Assembly: GCF_009849585.1 (NCBI RefSeq)
Contig: NZ_VCRN01000033.1
Coordinates: 1-50,190, forward strand
Direction of reading: 5' to 3'
Source: Bacillus sp. ZZV12-4809
GTDB lineage: Bacteria; Bacillota; Bacilli; Bacillales; Cytobacillaceae
Length of the DNA stretch: 50,190 bases
Shown here: positions 33,601 to 42,286 of the stretch, piece after piece
Layout: each line of letters begins with the position of its first letter
Numbering within the stretch: position 1 is the first letter of the stretch
Program-made: the position numbers and the translations under genes
The notes under the pieces: generated by a model
Told to the model about the DNA's origin: nothing
Database searches by the model: none
Seen by the model: the letters and a program-made list of their open reading frames with translations, nothing else

Positions 33601-34761
33601 GCATCTGCTTTAGGTGCAGGTGTTGCTAGTGGAGTCATTGAAAGTACGGGTATTATTTCTGGTCCGAAGGCTGTTGGCCAATTTCTGAATGATACTAAGA
33701 TGGGGGCATTCGGAACAGCATTAGTAACAGATACAAAAACGGCATGGGAAAATAGAAATCCTGTACAAAATCCAGTCACTGCAGCAGCAGATTCTGTGGG
33801 AATTGGATTAAAGAATGCTTGGAGTGCAGCAGATAATCATGTTGCTCAAAATGTGGTCGGTAAACAAGCCGGTTTTAGAAACACTGTTGCTTATTCAGTA
33901 GGTATCTTGGGAGGAGTAAAGGGTTATAAAGCCGGAGCGAATTATGCAGCTGGAGGAACACAAGTAACTAAAGCATTTGGCTTAAAAGGATGGAATCCAT
34001 ATAACAACGCTGTTAATCAAAAGTCTCCGGATGTTGCTGAAATATCTGAGATAGAACAAATGGCTCAAACTATAATTGGTGATGATGGCCAAAAAACACT
34101 TGCATCTGGAGCAGTTCGAATGGTTACTTCTAAGGGTCAAACAGTCCTTCAAGTAAGAACGAAATCGGGACAGCTTCAAACAGTTTCTCGTATTGGCTCG
34201 GGTGATTCTTCTTTAAAAAAGGGAGAAACCCTTTATCAAGATTTATCAATTCAAGATGGCCAACTCACTCCAACTTCTAATGTCTACCAAGAAGACAGTG
34301 GAGGAGGGAGGGTTAATTTAAACCGCACCATAAATGTTAACCCTAATAGACTGGTAGCTAATAGGAACACACCTAAAACTCCAAGGGTTGTAAAAGAAGT
34401 ACGAAGCTATAACCAATTGGTAGATAGCGGACAGTATTATTTAAAAAATGCAATGAGTGAAATGTCCAACATTGAAATGATTGTTGACAGAAATCGAAGC
34501 TACCTTCAAGGAGTAAAGAATGGACAAACCTACCGCATTTCTCCTTATGGACCGGGTGATACAAGAATTAGCCCTGATGAAACTCAAAAGATCACCTGTG
34601 AGATGAGAAATAATAAGCTGATTCCAAATAATCCTGATGGTTATACTACTACATTAAAACCAGAGGATTTAGTCGCTTATCGTCCAGCTAACAAACGAAA
34701 TATGATGAGAAAACAGAATGACAAGTTCAGAAATAAAGCATTTGTGGAAGGCTTGAGGTGA
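30676..34761 (+). CDS. VirB6/TrbL-like channel protein with long repeat-containing tail
   Basis: A 1361-residue protein. TTG at 30676 follows GGGGGTGGTGG. Residues ~45-260 hold about six transmembrane segments with the VirB6/TrbL pattern (MTLTIMSPLAVALYLIPQTKG-like region near 170-200). Then comes a Gly/Ala-rich segment (~270-400) and a large hydrophilic tail with three tandem repeats of 128-129 residues (~506-890). Each repeat has a motif LTxxWAxxNxxxF, a NYD..xPLP segment and SxINKxxFxxxxGN. The tail is much longer than in ICEBs1 ConG or similar proteins and may reach through the cell wall or bind partners. It is in the middle of the conjugation operon. Confidence 0.82.
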   Translation: MQDKIMDIFESLFEKMLEWILGPFKDLDTLKGLIYDTGKEEYYYGVFNEDQFGVIAQGMAVMQSLSVGFILVSIILAGMRISSSGINPSNRTYTFEYFKDFILVAILFFNLSTIFEIMYSVNEMFVSTFSSAKEVMDGDIAKQATTFLKQGVLGGLIIGLVLLGLSIWANFYYMMRTLTLMILTIMSPLAVALYLIPQTKGITAGLFKEYAGTVFVQSVHAGVYWVIAAIAGANPGIGSILLYIIFIPVTESIRSLLGLGGQMNDRLSKTAAMMGGSALMGVAGAVKGALSGQSVAQSLRSAAGQVAKNAKGGKDGTEEDGAKGLLAGAGTDIGSTSRAERMLKAGEIFSKGGKAVFGAAGAIAGSPMGPVGSIAGSTLGFSAGGAIGGVAGRAGMAGAELLADRAKAGFKAGKNKFDGLKNAEAHADEKLANTLADKETSQWAGENKDAFLKDIKERFPDATDREINQMWDKQVASKQSDFLEKARSTVKGLKAQNGKLAKASDLVDSTVNNLTNDWARNNEDTFKQNYDAAHPLPANATEAEKNKHNQNKNEAWNQKIAEKRNAINGVALAAASKLGFGKLDGQSFINKDDFISEVGNQVGSVLGINGKQESLGAVKDAINSVNLNRAKATDLINTSVGGLTKEWASKNKEAFMRNYDNENPLPTNASTEEKTMHQQSKEAAWNLALGQKQNAIKNAAISVASKLGNGSPVDSSSINKEEFVNQLGNKVSSITGFNNPESIQAVKAATNGVKVGQAQGSELIGATVSNLTSKWAKNNRESFMKNYDMSNPLPADASSDTIQTHNQNREVAWQNAVAGKRNTISQIASKAASKLGYIPSSANSYINKDDFVNEVGNEVGAVIGAGQSASLLAVRGATSAVKNASLYSGKSVNTPFLRNQLASMQTNKQRDAFVEQHISSNPGATRQEAVQEWNTTHAPSQFQKNLNALANPVSGLPRHIPLDHRLIGGGSFVRGASALGAGVASGVIESTGIISGPKAVGQFLNDTKMGAFGTALVTDTKTAWENRNPVQNPVTAAADSVGIGLKNAWSAADNHVAQNVVGKQAGFRNTVAYSVGILGGVKGYKAGANYAAGGTQVTKAFGLKGWNPYNNAVNQKSPDVAEISEIEQMAQTIIGDDGQKTLASGAVRMVTSKGQTVLQVRTKSGQLQTVSRIGSGDSSLKKGETLYQDLSIQDGQLTPTSNVYQEDSGGGRVNLNRTINVNPNRLVANRNTPKTPRVVKEVRSYNQLVDSGQYYLKNAMSEMSNIEMIVDRNRSYLQGVKNGQTYRISPYGPGDTRISPDETQKITCEMRNNKLIPNNPDGYTTTLKPEDLVAYRPANKRNMMRKQNDKFRNKAFVEGLR
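32191..33343 (+). repeat. Three tandem ~385-base coding repeats
   Basis: Units begin at 32191, 32578 and 32962 (spacing 387 and 384 bases). They are clear at protein level (LTNDWARNNEDTF / LTKEWASKNKEAF / LTSKWAKNNRESF) but diverged in DNA, so they are old duplications and under selection for protein sequence. Confidence 0.8.
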
Positions 34762-34765
34762 TCGC

Positions 34766-36889
34766 ATGCTGCCTTCACCTCAAGAAAAAGAACGAGATCC
34801 ATCCGTATTAAGAAAATATGCTGAACATAAGGCCAAACAGCAGGGCAGGAAAGTAGCTAAAAAGCTAGCTAAAAAAGGAGCTAAATTTGCAGTTAAATTA
34901 GCTAAATTCGCGGCAAAAAAGTTTGTCTTGCTACTTGGAAAAGTACTAGCTTGGCTAGTTGGAGCTGTTGGCCTCCCTGTTATAGGGATAGCTTTAGCGG
35001 TAATTGTTGCTCTTATTGTTATCTCATTAGCCTGGAGCTTCATGTTCGGTACAGGCGATGGACTAGAGGGTGAAGATAAGAAGATTCATGAATATATCGT
35101 GCAACAGGCAAATGGCACAGTAAATATGAATAGTTCACTTGAAAGACCCTATCGCGTACCCGAAAAACTAATAGCTGCCACTATTCAATTAGATGCTTTC
35201 CAAAAGAATGATGATATTAAAAGCGTCATTAAAAAAATGGCCAATGCTCTTGCTCCTACATTTGATTACGGTCAATATGATGAATGGAAAGAAAAACAGG
35301 TCACGGTATGTGAAGATGGAAAATGTAATGCTGGACCTGTAAAAAGAACCTCAAATATGGTTACAAAATTAAACCATGTAGAGTATTGGAATGGAACAAC
35401 AACTTTTACGTACACACCTAAAGTTACTCCTTGGAAAACTAGTGAGAAGATCACATACCGGGAAGAAAAATATAAAGAAAAAGTAAAAGAAACATACACC
35501 GTTACTGTAGTGGAGTACTATATCGAATATGAGACACGGCCCTATACAGTTACCGAATACGTTCCTTATGAAGAAAAAATTGCTGTTGTAAAACTTGATG
35601 AAAACGGTAGAAGGTACGTAGAGTATATAACTGTTACAAAGTATAAAAAGGTAACTAAAACAGAGTATAAAAAAGTTCCTGTCAAAAAAGCTAAATCAAG
35701 GGAAGAAGAAAGGGTTAGAGAAGTAGAAGTCGAGAAAGTTCGAAAAATAGAAGTAAAAACAATTACGAAAACACGTCAACAATATTTCGAGTCCTCTAAA
35801 TCTACTATTACTGATTATGCTACTTTTGATAGCATCCTCAATTCTTATGGGCTTGGTCTAACCGATAAAAGTATAGTAGAAGCAAACTATATGTTTATGG
35901 GAGGAACTATTGCTTATACAGATTGGCTTCAAACGATGGGAACCGGCGGTAGCTTCGGTGGTTCTCCTGGCTTTGACGGAACTATAATACCTGGTGCAGG
36001 TGTACCTCCACAATACATGCCTTTCTATCGATCTGCAGAAAAGAAGTATGGTGTTGATTGGTATGTATTAGCAGCTGTACATTTTGTTGAAACTGGATTC
36101 AGTTCACATAAAACTATGGTTTCATCTGTTGGCGCTGTTGGACACATGCAGTTCATGCCCGCAACATGGGTTGGCTGGAAGTACAATATCGGCGGAGGAC
36201 TAGTTTCGTCAAGTCTAGATATCACCAGTCCAGCAGTCATTGCTGCTGGAAATGGATACGGAAGAGATGCCCAAAATGACGGCAAAGCAGACCCTTGGGA
36301 CATGGAAGATGCCATTCATACCGCAGCATATTACTTATCAAAAAATGGATATGCAAAAGATGCAAGAAAAGCCATTTGGCAATACAATCACGCAGATTGG
36401 TATGTTAATAAGGTACTTTCCAACGCAGAGAAATTTAAGACTGCAGCAACCTATGAAGGTGGTGGAGATACTCCTCCATTAAAACCAGGTAGCTTTATGA
36501 GGCCAGCTATTGGTCCTGTGTCTTCTCCTTTTGGAGCAAGATGGGGAACGGTACATTATGGAACTGATATCGCTTCTGGGGGTAAATCCAAAGTTCCTAT
36601 CGTTGCTTCTGCAGATGGGACAGTTAGCCGATCATATTTTTCTTCATCTTATGGAAACGTTGTTTTTATTAAGCACAACATTAATGGGCAAGCTTATGAA
36701 ACAGTTTATGCTCATATGACCAATAGAGCAGTGAGTCAAGGTGCAAAAGTCAAGCAAGGGCAATTTTTAGGCTATATGGGTACGACCGGGAATTCAACTG
36801 GAGTACACTTACACTTTGAAGTGCACAAAAACCAGTGGACACCCAATAAAGGGAATGCGATGAATCCGGCATTAGTTGTTCAATTTTAA
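34766..36889 (+). CDS. Bifunctional cell-wall hydrolase (lytic transglycosylase + M23 peptidase)
   Basis: A 707-residue protein with GAGGTGATC before the ATG. The N-terminus is Lys-rich (~15-50) and is followed by a transmembrane segment (~58-92), so the rest lies outside. Residues ~200-370 are a charged beta-type region rich in Lys/Glu/Val/Tyr. Residues ~410-560 are a lytic transglycosylase domain (YGVDWYVLAAVHFVETGFSS, GHMQFMPATW, IWQYNHADWYV). Residues ~585-707 are an M23 endopeptidase with HYGTDIA and HLHFE metal ligands. It opens peptidoglycan locally for the transfer channel, as CwlT/VirB1-type proteins do. M23 is used here in place of the NlpC/P60 domain of CwlT. Confidence 0.92.
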   Translation: MLPSPQEKERDPSVLRKYAEHKAKQQGRKVAKKLAKKGAKFAVKLAKFAAKKFVLLLGKVLAWLVGAVGLPVIGIALAVIVALIVISLAWSFMFGTGDGLEGEDKKIHEYIVQQANGTVNMNSSLERPYRVPEKLIAATIQLDAFQKNDDIKSVIKKMANALAPTFDYGQYDEWKEKQVTVCEDGKCNAGPVKRTSNMVTKLNHVEYWNGTTTFTYTPKVTPWKTSEKITYREEKYKEKVKETYTVTVVEYYIEYETRPYTVTEYVPYEEKIAVVKLDENGRRYVEYITVTKYKKVTKTEYKKVPVKKAKSREEERVREVEVEKVRKIEVKTITKTRQQYFESSKSTITDYATFDSILNSYGLGLTDKSIVEANYMFMGGTIAYTDWLQTMGTGGSFGGSPGFDGTIIPGAGVPPQYMPFYRSAEKKYGVDWYVLAAVHFVETGFSSHKTMVSSVGAVGHMQFMPATWVGWKYNIGGGLVSSSLDITSPAVIAAGNGYGRDAQNDGKADPWDMEDAIHTAAYYLSKNGYAKDARKAIWQYNHADWYVNKVLSNAEKFKTAATYEGGGDTPPLKPGSFMRPAIGPVSSPFGARWGTVHYGTDIASGGKSKVPIVASADGTVSRSYFSSSYGNVVFIKHNINGQAYETVYAHMTNRAVSQGAKVKQGQFLGYMGTTGNSTGVHLHFEVHKNQWTPNKGNAMNPALVVQF

Positions 36890-36932
36890 TAAATGAGGGG
36901 GATTCCCCCTCTAAAAAGGAGAATCAGTATTT

Positions 36933-37463
36933 GTGAAAAAGCTAGGGATTGCAACTATTATCATTACTAGTATCTTAATTTTAATGGGATGTTCCTCAAA
37001 ACAAAATGCTACAGCAAGTTTAAAGGTAACTGAAGAAAATAAATCCTATCTAGAAGAATATGATAAGTCCTTACAAGTATATTTTGATCAAATGACATCA
37101 ATTTTTAAGTCCTTTAATAATTCATTAGATGGCTTATATACTGAACAATACAGCCGTGAACAATTCGCAAAATCTATGAAAGACAATATAGAAATATCAA
37201 ATACACTAGTTTCTGATGTTGAAAGTTTAGATGTAGAGCCCGAATTATTTGAGAACCATCAAAATCTTATTGCGCTAATTAATCGTTCTCACGGACTTTT
37301 GTTAACTGCTATTGATATGGCCAACACTGAAGAAAATGAAATTGATAAAAACTATCTAAGAACTGAGTACCAAGAAATTAAAACGAATCAAGCATCTATC
37401 AATAATGAATGGAAAATACTAAGAAAGAGTCTTGAAACCTCAGACGGAGAGACACCTCAATAA
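36933..37463 (+). CDS. Lipoprotein of the conjugation operon
   Basis: A 176-residue protein. GTG at 36933 follows AAAAAGGAG. Lipoprotein signal: basic MKKLG, hydrophobic core, lipobox LILMGC with Cys near residue 20. The mature part is a helical, acidic domain. It lies between the cell-wall hydrolase and the next membrane-anchored protein. It may be an accessory surface factor such as an entry-exclusion or channel lipoprotein; no direct evidence. Confidence 0.75.
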   Translation: MKKLGIATIIITSILILMGCSSKQNATASLKVTEENKSYLEEYDKSLQVYFDQMTSIFKSFNNSLDGLYTEQYSREQFAKSMKDNIEISNTLVSDVESLDVEPELFENHQNLIALINRSHGLLLTAIDMANTEENEIDKNYLRTEYQEIKTNQASINNEWKILRKSLETSDGETPQ

Positions 37464-37465
37464 TC

Positions 37466-38098
37466 ATGAATAAAAAATTCGCCGCTTTAATATCAATAAT
37501 GGCCATTTTAGGTGTTTCTTTGTTTATCTATCTAGATATCAATTCAGACAAACAAAGGATTGAGTTAGACGCTACTAAAGAAGAGGTACTGAAGGAAATA
37601 AAAGATTCAAAAGAATACACTGAGAAAACAATTCAATTAGCGGAAGGTAACGACCAAGACATCGGTTATTTCCATCCAGAACATGCTGAGCATGAGGGAA
37701 AAGAAGATCCCAAAAAAGATGCCATAAAATATTTTATTGCTGGGCTTCTTAGCAACAATACCGACATCTTTTTATCTAGTTTTTATGTAGAGTCTATCTC
37801 TCAAGATTTATTTAAGAGTAAAAATCCCGATAAAGATGCTGTTACTAAAGAAATAATGGATAAAATTTCTCGCAATGGTACTCTAAAAGAGATTTTGTAT
37901 AAAGTAAATAAAGGGTTCTTAAATGCAGATAGCAACACAATCTCACTAACCATTAAATACGACGATCAAAAAGAAGCCACAGTAAATTTTGATCTTTTAA
38001 CTTTATCAGACTCTCACCATGAGGATGAAATAGGCACTTACGTAATAACTACTTCTGCATGGGATATCATTAAACAGATAGAAGCCAGCCTCCAATAA
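37466..38098 (+). CDS. Membrane-anchored protein, NTF2-like C-terminus possible
   Basis: A 210-residue protein starting two bases after the lipoprotein stop. It has one N-terminal hydrophobic segment (~6-23) and an external soluble domain (~80-210). The pattern KKDAIKYFIAGLLSNNTDIF followed by beta strands (TISLTIKYDDQKEATVNFDL) resembles the NTF2-like/TcpC-type domains used in Gram-positive transfer machines. It is the last gene of the operon before a terminator. Role in the channel is inferred. Confidence 0.65.
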   Translation: MNKKFAALISIMAILGVSLFIYLDINSDKQRIELDATKEEVLKEIKDSKEYTEKTIQLAEGNDQDIGYFHPEHAEHEGKEDPKKDAIKYFIAGLLSNNTDIFLSSFYVESISQDLFKSKNPDKDAVTKEIMDKISRNGTLKEILYKVNKGFLNADSNTISLTIKYDDQKEATVNFDLLTLSDSHHEDEIGTYVITTSAWDIIKQIEASLQ

Positions 38099-38117
38099 CA
38101 GGAGAGCTGGCTTTTAA
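38082..38117 (+). terminator. Terminator of the conjugation operon
   Basis: AAGCCAGC and GCTGGCTT, with an inner CTCC/GGAG stem, followed by TTTAAATT. It marks the 3' end of the ~11.2-kb operon. Confidence 0.75.
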
Positions 38118-38118
38118 A

Positions 38119-38829
38119 TTACATTGGCTTTATCACATTTTTAGCTGTGTTCCAGGAGCCAAAATGTTTATGGAAGGTGGTACTTCTAGGCAAGTTATTC
38201 TCAGAAGCATATATATCCCATCTTGCCATGCTTGATGTTAAAAATATATCCTTATGCTTAAGTGCTATGCGTATTAGATCATCTTTTGATAAATTAATCT
38301 TTTTTTCCTTGTTAAGAATTTTTGTAATTTCCTCGTAATCAAAAAATTTCTTTATAGTCTTGTAAGTCGGAAGTTTATTCTCTTTTGCATAAACATCCCA
38401 TTGTGTACGATTTTGGAAATTGGGAGCATGGTTTTTGAGTATATCTTTAATGTCTTTCTTTGTATATGTCGGTTTTCTTTCACGTTTATTCCCAACATAT
38501 TTCCTTACTTCACTCCATGTTTCAAAACTCTTTATAAGCGTCTTAGAAGAGGGTAAAGAATGTTCCCTCGCATATAGATCCCATACAGATTGGGTCCTAA
38601 CATGATTCTTATGCTTTTTGACTATTGTTCGTATCTCGCTCGGAGTATATGATGTATTTGTTACCGGAAGCCCTAGCTTACGTTTTAATTCATTCCATGA
38701 CCCATAATTAGCGATCAACTTATTTGAATCTGGTAAACCAACACTTTTTGCATATGAGTTCCAATGTGCAGCAGTTGTTATTTCCGATTTGTGTTGTTCT
38801 AATTGATTTATTAATTCCTCGTTATCCAT
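38119..38829 (-). CDS. Protein of four homing-endonuclease-associated repeats
   Basis: A 236-residue protein with AGAGGC before the ATG. It consists of four repeats of ~55-60 residues with the pattern W..YA...LP....I...FGSW, e.g. HWNSYAKSVGLPDSNKLI, VWDLYAREHSLPSSKTLI, QWDVYAKENKLPTYKTI and RWDIYASENNLPRSTTF. This matches the homing endonuclease associated repeat (HNH_repeat type), a small DNA-binding helical unit that is usually fused to an HNH nuclease. No nuclease domain is present here, so it may be a DNA-binding regulator or architectural protein. Confidence 0.75.
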   Translation of the reverse strand: MDNEELINQLEQHKSEITTAAHWNSYAKSVGLPDSNKLIANYGSWNELKRKLGLPVTNTSYTPSEIRTIVKKHKNHVRTQSVWDLYAREHSLPSSKTLIKSFETWSEVRKYVGNKRERKPTYTKKDIKDILKNHAPNFQNRTQWDVYAKENKLPTYKTIKKFFDYEEITKILNKEKKINLSKDDLIRIALKHKDIFLTSSMARWDIYASENNLPRSTTFHKHFGSWNTAKNVIKPM

Positions 38830-38840
38830 AGATTGCCTCT

Positions 38841-39875
38841 CTATTGTACTCTTCCTTCAGATTGTATCATCATCCTTACTATCTCCTCATTGGAAGCATT
38901 GAAATTTACTATTTCTTGGACTGCTTCATTGAATCTTTCTTTATTTGGAGTAATAGAAATGGTTTTTTCTAAATTATCCTTTTTTTGAATGTATGTTGAC
39001 TGTATTTCATCAATGTATTTTCTATATTCATCCCGGTAACTAAATTGCTGAGATTTCGCTTTAATATCCTTAAGGCTATTTTCAGAGTGATAGAAAGTAA
39101 TCCGATCAATTGGGACTGGCTGAATACCTCTACCTGGGTAAATCTCTTCTGGCTTAATATCTATCTGAAATGGCCCAATACCAAATTCTGAGCCATTGCA
39201 CCGTTTCATAATGGATTTTATTCCCCATAGGCCAGCACTGAAATTCTCAGTATTTAAAAAATATGGTTTTGGAAAAACAAAAAATACTTCGTTTTCCTCC
39301 GTTATCCCTAATAAGAATAAATGGTCTCCCTTAGTAGGAATTCGGTTCAAATACCTTATTGCCTCATCTTCAGTAATTTCATTATAGTTCTCCTTTATGA
39401 TATCAATTGGAGTACTATTAGCTTCTTTATATTTTCTCATTCGTTCTCTTTTTCGTTCTTCCCGGACTTCTTTTGGTGTAAATATAGTATCGTAGAGTGA
39501 CCACAACAAAATAAAAGGTAATGCTAGTACAACCACAAAAGTACCCAAAATTGCAGCACCTATATTACTTGAGCCAATAATTGAAAATATAATACCAAGA
39601 ACTAAGGTTAGAAATCCTAGTACTACAAACAATATGCAAATCCTAAATGCAACCATAAAGATGCTGAATCCAGTCATATAAGATTCACCTTCATATATGA
39701 GACCCCATTTATCGAGAAAACTTATCAAACCGATTGCTTCGAAAATAGGGACGATATGATCCCATTGATAAGCAGCAAGTAATACAATTCCTATAAAAAC
39801 TAAACCCGCTAACCCTGTTTGTTTTCCTCTGTTATATTGCAATGCTGCATTAGCCGCACTAAGTAAAGTGTTCAT
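38841..39875 (-). CDS. Membrane protein of unknown function
   Basis: A 344-residue protein. ATG at 39875 follows GGTGGTGA at a good distance. The N-terminal ~140 residues carry about four transmembrane segments (AGLVFIGIVLLAAYQWD, ICILFVVLGFLTLVLGIIFS and others). The C-terminal ~200 residues are soluble and probably cytosolic, with a segment DHLFLLGITEENEVFFVFPK. It lies behind nothing on its strand and 11 bases before the repeat protein gene, so the two may form one unit. Function unknown. Confidence 0.6.
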   Translation of the reverse strand: MNTLLSAANAALQYNRGKQTGLAGLVFIGIVLLAAYQWDHIVPIFEAIGLISFLDKWGLIYEGESYMTGFSIFMVAFRICILFVVLGFLTLVLGIIFSIIGSSNIGAAILGTFVVVLALPFILLWSLYDTIFTPKEVREERKRERMRKYKEANSTPIDIIKENYNEITEDEAIRYLNRIPTKGDHLFLLGITEENEVFFVFPKPYFLNTENFSAGLWGIKSIMKRCNGSEFGIGPFQIDIKPEEIYPGRGIQPVPIDRITFYHSENSLKDIKAKSQQFSYRDEYRKYIDEIQSTYIQKKDNLEKTISITPNKERFNEAVQEIVNFNASNEEIVRMMIQSEGRVQ

Positions 39876-40090
39876 CCTATTCACCACCAGTAATTAAATA
39901 AAAAAATAAATTCGTTTTAAATTACACCAATTTATAGTGTTTATTATATTACCTAATTATGGCAGGGTCAAGAAAATTTAGACTTCAAATCCTCCAAAAT
40001 GGTTACTTTACAAGCATTTGGATAACTTGCCACCAATTTTATAAGGATACTATTGAAGGTATCTGTTAATGTTGAAATGAGGTGGTATGG

Positions 40091-40939
40091 ATGTTTGTTT
40101 CACCAATGTTATTGCATAAATTCAGTCCTCCATTCGATGAGCTTCCATTTGATGAAAATGAATATATCTCCGAATTAAAAATAGATGGGATTAGGTTACT
40201 TCTAGCTAAATGGGATAACGTTATAAAACTATATACTCGACATGGAAATGAAATAACAGGGAAGTTTCCTGAGCTCCTGAATATAGTTATCCCAAATGGA
40301 ACGATCCTGGATGGAGAAGTAGTTGTGCCTGGTCCTGGAGGTAAACCTGATTTCGAGGAAACAATGAGCAGATTTCAAGCGGGGAGAAATGGAATACAAC
40401 CCATACAGTATTGTGTATTCGATATTATCTATCTTGAGGATAAAAGAATTACGCATTTACCTCTGCTCAAGAGAAAAGAACTATTAAAATCTTTAATCAA
40501 ACCTTCTCAATATATAGCACCGGTCGAATGGACAACCGGAAATGCGGAAGCATATTTTAATTTAACCAAAGAGCATGGACTAGAAGGGATTGTTATAAAA
40601 AAAGCAGACTCCTTATATAAAATTAAAAATAGGTCTCATAATTGGCTTAAAGTCATCAATTACTCTTTCGCTGATGTTTACATTACAGGATTGAGAAAAA
40701 ACGAATTTGGACTCCTTCTAAGCTTGGAAGAGGGGAACAAAATGAGACCTGTTGGATTAATGGAGTTCATGGTTCCAGCAGCGAGGAAAAAGTTTTATCA
40801 AGAGTACCGTAATTATGTAGTTGATGAAAACAAGGACTTTATTTTCCTGGAACCAAAAATAAAGGCAAAGGTAAAATATCGTAACCTGACAAAAGAAAAT
40901 AAATTACGTATCCCTTCCTTTGTAGAATTTATCTCATAA
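40091..40939 (+). CDS. Small ATP-dependent DNA ligase
   Basis: A 282-residue ligase with GAGGTGGT before the ATG at 40091. The adenylation motif is ELKIDGIR (Lys at about 31), followed by the other nucleotidyltransferase motifs ILDGEVVVPG, VFDIIYLE, LEGIVIKK and WLKVI, then an OB-fold domain to the end. This is the LigD-type ATP-dependent ligase core alone, without polymerase or nuclease domains. It seals nicks in DNA; with no Ku gene here, a role in end joining is not shown. It may support the element's replication or repair like the Rad52 and clamp genes. Confidence 0.88.
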   Translation: MFVSPMLLHKFSPPFDELPFDENEYISELKIDGIRLLLAKWDNVIKLYTRHGNEITGKFPELLNIVIPNGTILDGEVVVPGPGGKPDFEETMSRFQAGRNGIQPIQYCVFDIIYLEDKRITHLPLLKRKELLKSLIKPSQYIAPVEWTTGNAEAYFNLTKEHGLEGIVIKKADSLYKIKNRSHNWLKVINYSFADVYITGLRKNEFGLLLSLEEGNKMRPVGLMEFMVPAARKKFYQEYRNYVVDENKDFIFLEPKIKAKVKYRNLTKENKLRIPSFVEFIS

Positions 40940-40984
40940 TGAAAAAAGTTTCGTTTTGAAGTGCATATCAAATAAATGTCAATA

Positions 40985-41030
40985 AAAATGGCTTGCTAAC
41001 TAAAAATAGTTTTGGCAAGCCATTTTTAAG
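40985..41030 (+). terminator. Intrinsic terminator after the ligase gene
   Basis: AAAATGGCTTGC and GCAAGCCATTTT with an inner AACTA/TAGTT stem, then T residues. It can also act leftward. Confidence 0.8.
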
Positions 41031-41116
41031 TTTATAGAGTTCTTCGCGTCACAAATCCCTTTTTAACTAGTATAGTGAACAAAGATTTAGCAACGATTTA
41101 GTCAGTTGTTAGGATA

Positions 41117-41614
41117 CTAATATGAAAACGACATGCTTCCAAATACACCTGTGATCCATGAAGTGGCTGGTCCTGATAACGTGTATCTTCCAGAAAAGAC
41201 GTAGCCTGCAGGACTTACAAAAACAGGTGCTGAAGCTAAAATGTATTTTCCAGGACCATTTGGCCTTTCACCAGAATTAAAATAGTTATAGTAAGTAGTT
41301 AATGTCATAAGGCAACCGGAACATTGATACAAATTCCCAATCCATGTACTTCCATTGGTTAGAGTATGCTTTCCAGTCCCGCGAGCCTTCATTTGATGTT
41401 TTGTTCCTGTCTCTGGACAGGGAACGTATAAGACTCCAATATCCCCATCTTGCTTTTTCTTACTCTTACTAGTATCAGAGAAGCTTTCGTGCGCATGATT
41501 GTGATGTTCTATATCATGGTTATGATTATCTGTATGATTTGTAGATGCACTAGTTGGAGAAGAAATAGATATTAATAGTAGAAGCGAGAATACCAAACTA
41601 ATAAACTTTTTCAA
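41117..41614 (-). CDS. Secreted His-rich protein
   Basis: A 165-residue protein. The TTG at 41614 is preferred because AAAGGGGAG lies eight bases upstream; a GTG nine bases earlier overlaps that site. The signal peptide MKKFISLVFSLLLLISISSP ends near SAS. The mature N-terminus is His-rich (NHTDNHNHDIEHHNHAHE), likely a metal-binding stretch. The rest has CPETG and CSGC pairs and Gly/Ser/Tyr-rich strands, ending FGSMSFSY. It may bind metal at the cell surface or be a small secreted factor. Family not recognised. Confidence 0.6.
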   Translation of the reverse strand: MKKFISLVFSLLLLISISSPTSASTNHTDNHNHDIEHHNHAHESFSDTSKSKKKQDGDIGVLYVPCPETGTKHQMKARGTGKHTLTNGSTWIGNLYQCSGCLMTLTTYYNYFNSGERPNGPGKYILASAPVFVSPAGYVFSGRYTLSGPATSWITGVFGSMSFSY

Positions 41615-41997
41615 ATAAAACACTCCCCTTTAATTGATTTGCCCTAAGAAAACCACTATTTTTGATTTCCTTACCCCATAAATTACCAAACACCTCCTGT
41701 TCATAAGAAATTCTATCTTTAATAGAAACACCCTTTTTTTGGAAAATAAAATAAGATAAACAACCCATAAACTTATTAATTATGCTTTTCTTAAGGATCT
41801 ATTCTCATAGCTTAAAAGGCCCTGTTTTTTTAATAGGTACATATTTTTTATACTTGTGATTCTTCAATAAACATTAATTACTTTTTCTTATCCAAGTAAC
41901 AAAGCAGATTAGATAATCAAAGAAATTATTATTTTAAAGCTCTCTATATGATAGAATGAGGAACAAATGTAAAATTTAGGGTATTAAATGAGGTGAG
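41615..41997. other. AT-rich gene-free spacer
   Basis: I see no gene here. A promoter-like TATGATAGAATGAGG region at 41946-41960 probably drives the small membrane protein gene at 42001. GTTGAT-free and repeat-poor otherwise. Confidence 0.4.
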
Positions 41998-42000
41998 TTG

Positions 42001-42240
42001 ATGGGAAAAGAACAAAAAAATGGTAAAGGTATACTCCTAACAATTGGGTGGTTATCTGTCATCTTATTAACTTTTAACTTAATGCCGCCTATGCTATTGT
42101 TTTTCCCCATATGCATAGGAGTTGTAATAAGGCGAGATTACCAGGGGAGTAAGCAAGGGTCAGCAATGATTTATTTAGGAATTATAGGCGGAATCATTGG
42201 TTGGCTTTTAGGATGGTACGTCAGTAATAACTTAATGTAG
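42001..42240 (+). CDS. Small membrane protein
   Basis: A 79-residue protein with GAGGTGAG just upstream. It has two to three hydrophobic segments (GILLTIGWLSVILLTF, MPPMLLFFPICIGVVI and IYLGIIGGIIGWLLGWYV). A Gly-rich C-terminal segment is typical of small accessory membrane proteins. Function unknown. Confidence 0.55.
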   Translation: MGKEQKNGKGILLTIGWLSVILLTFNLMPPMLLFFPICIGVVIRRDYQGSKQGSAMIYLGIIGGIIGWLLGWYVSNNLM

Positions 42241-42286
42241 GTATAGCACTCACGTCACTAAATTATCCAAATTGGAGTGTAATAAT

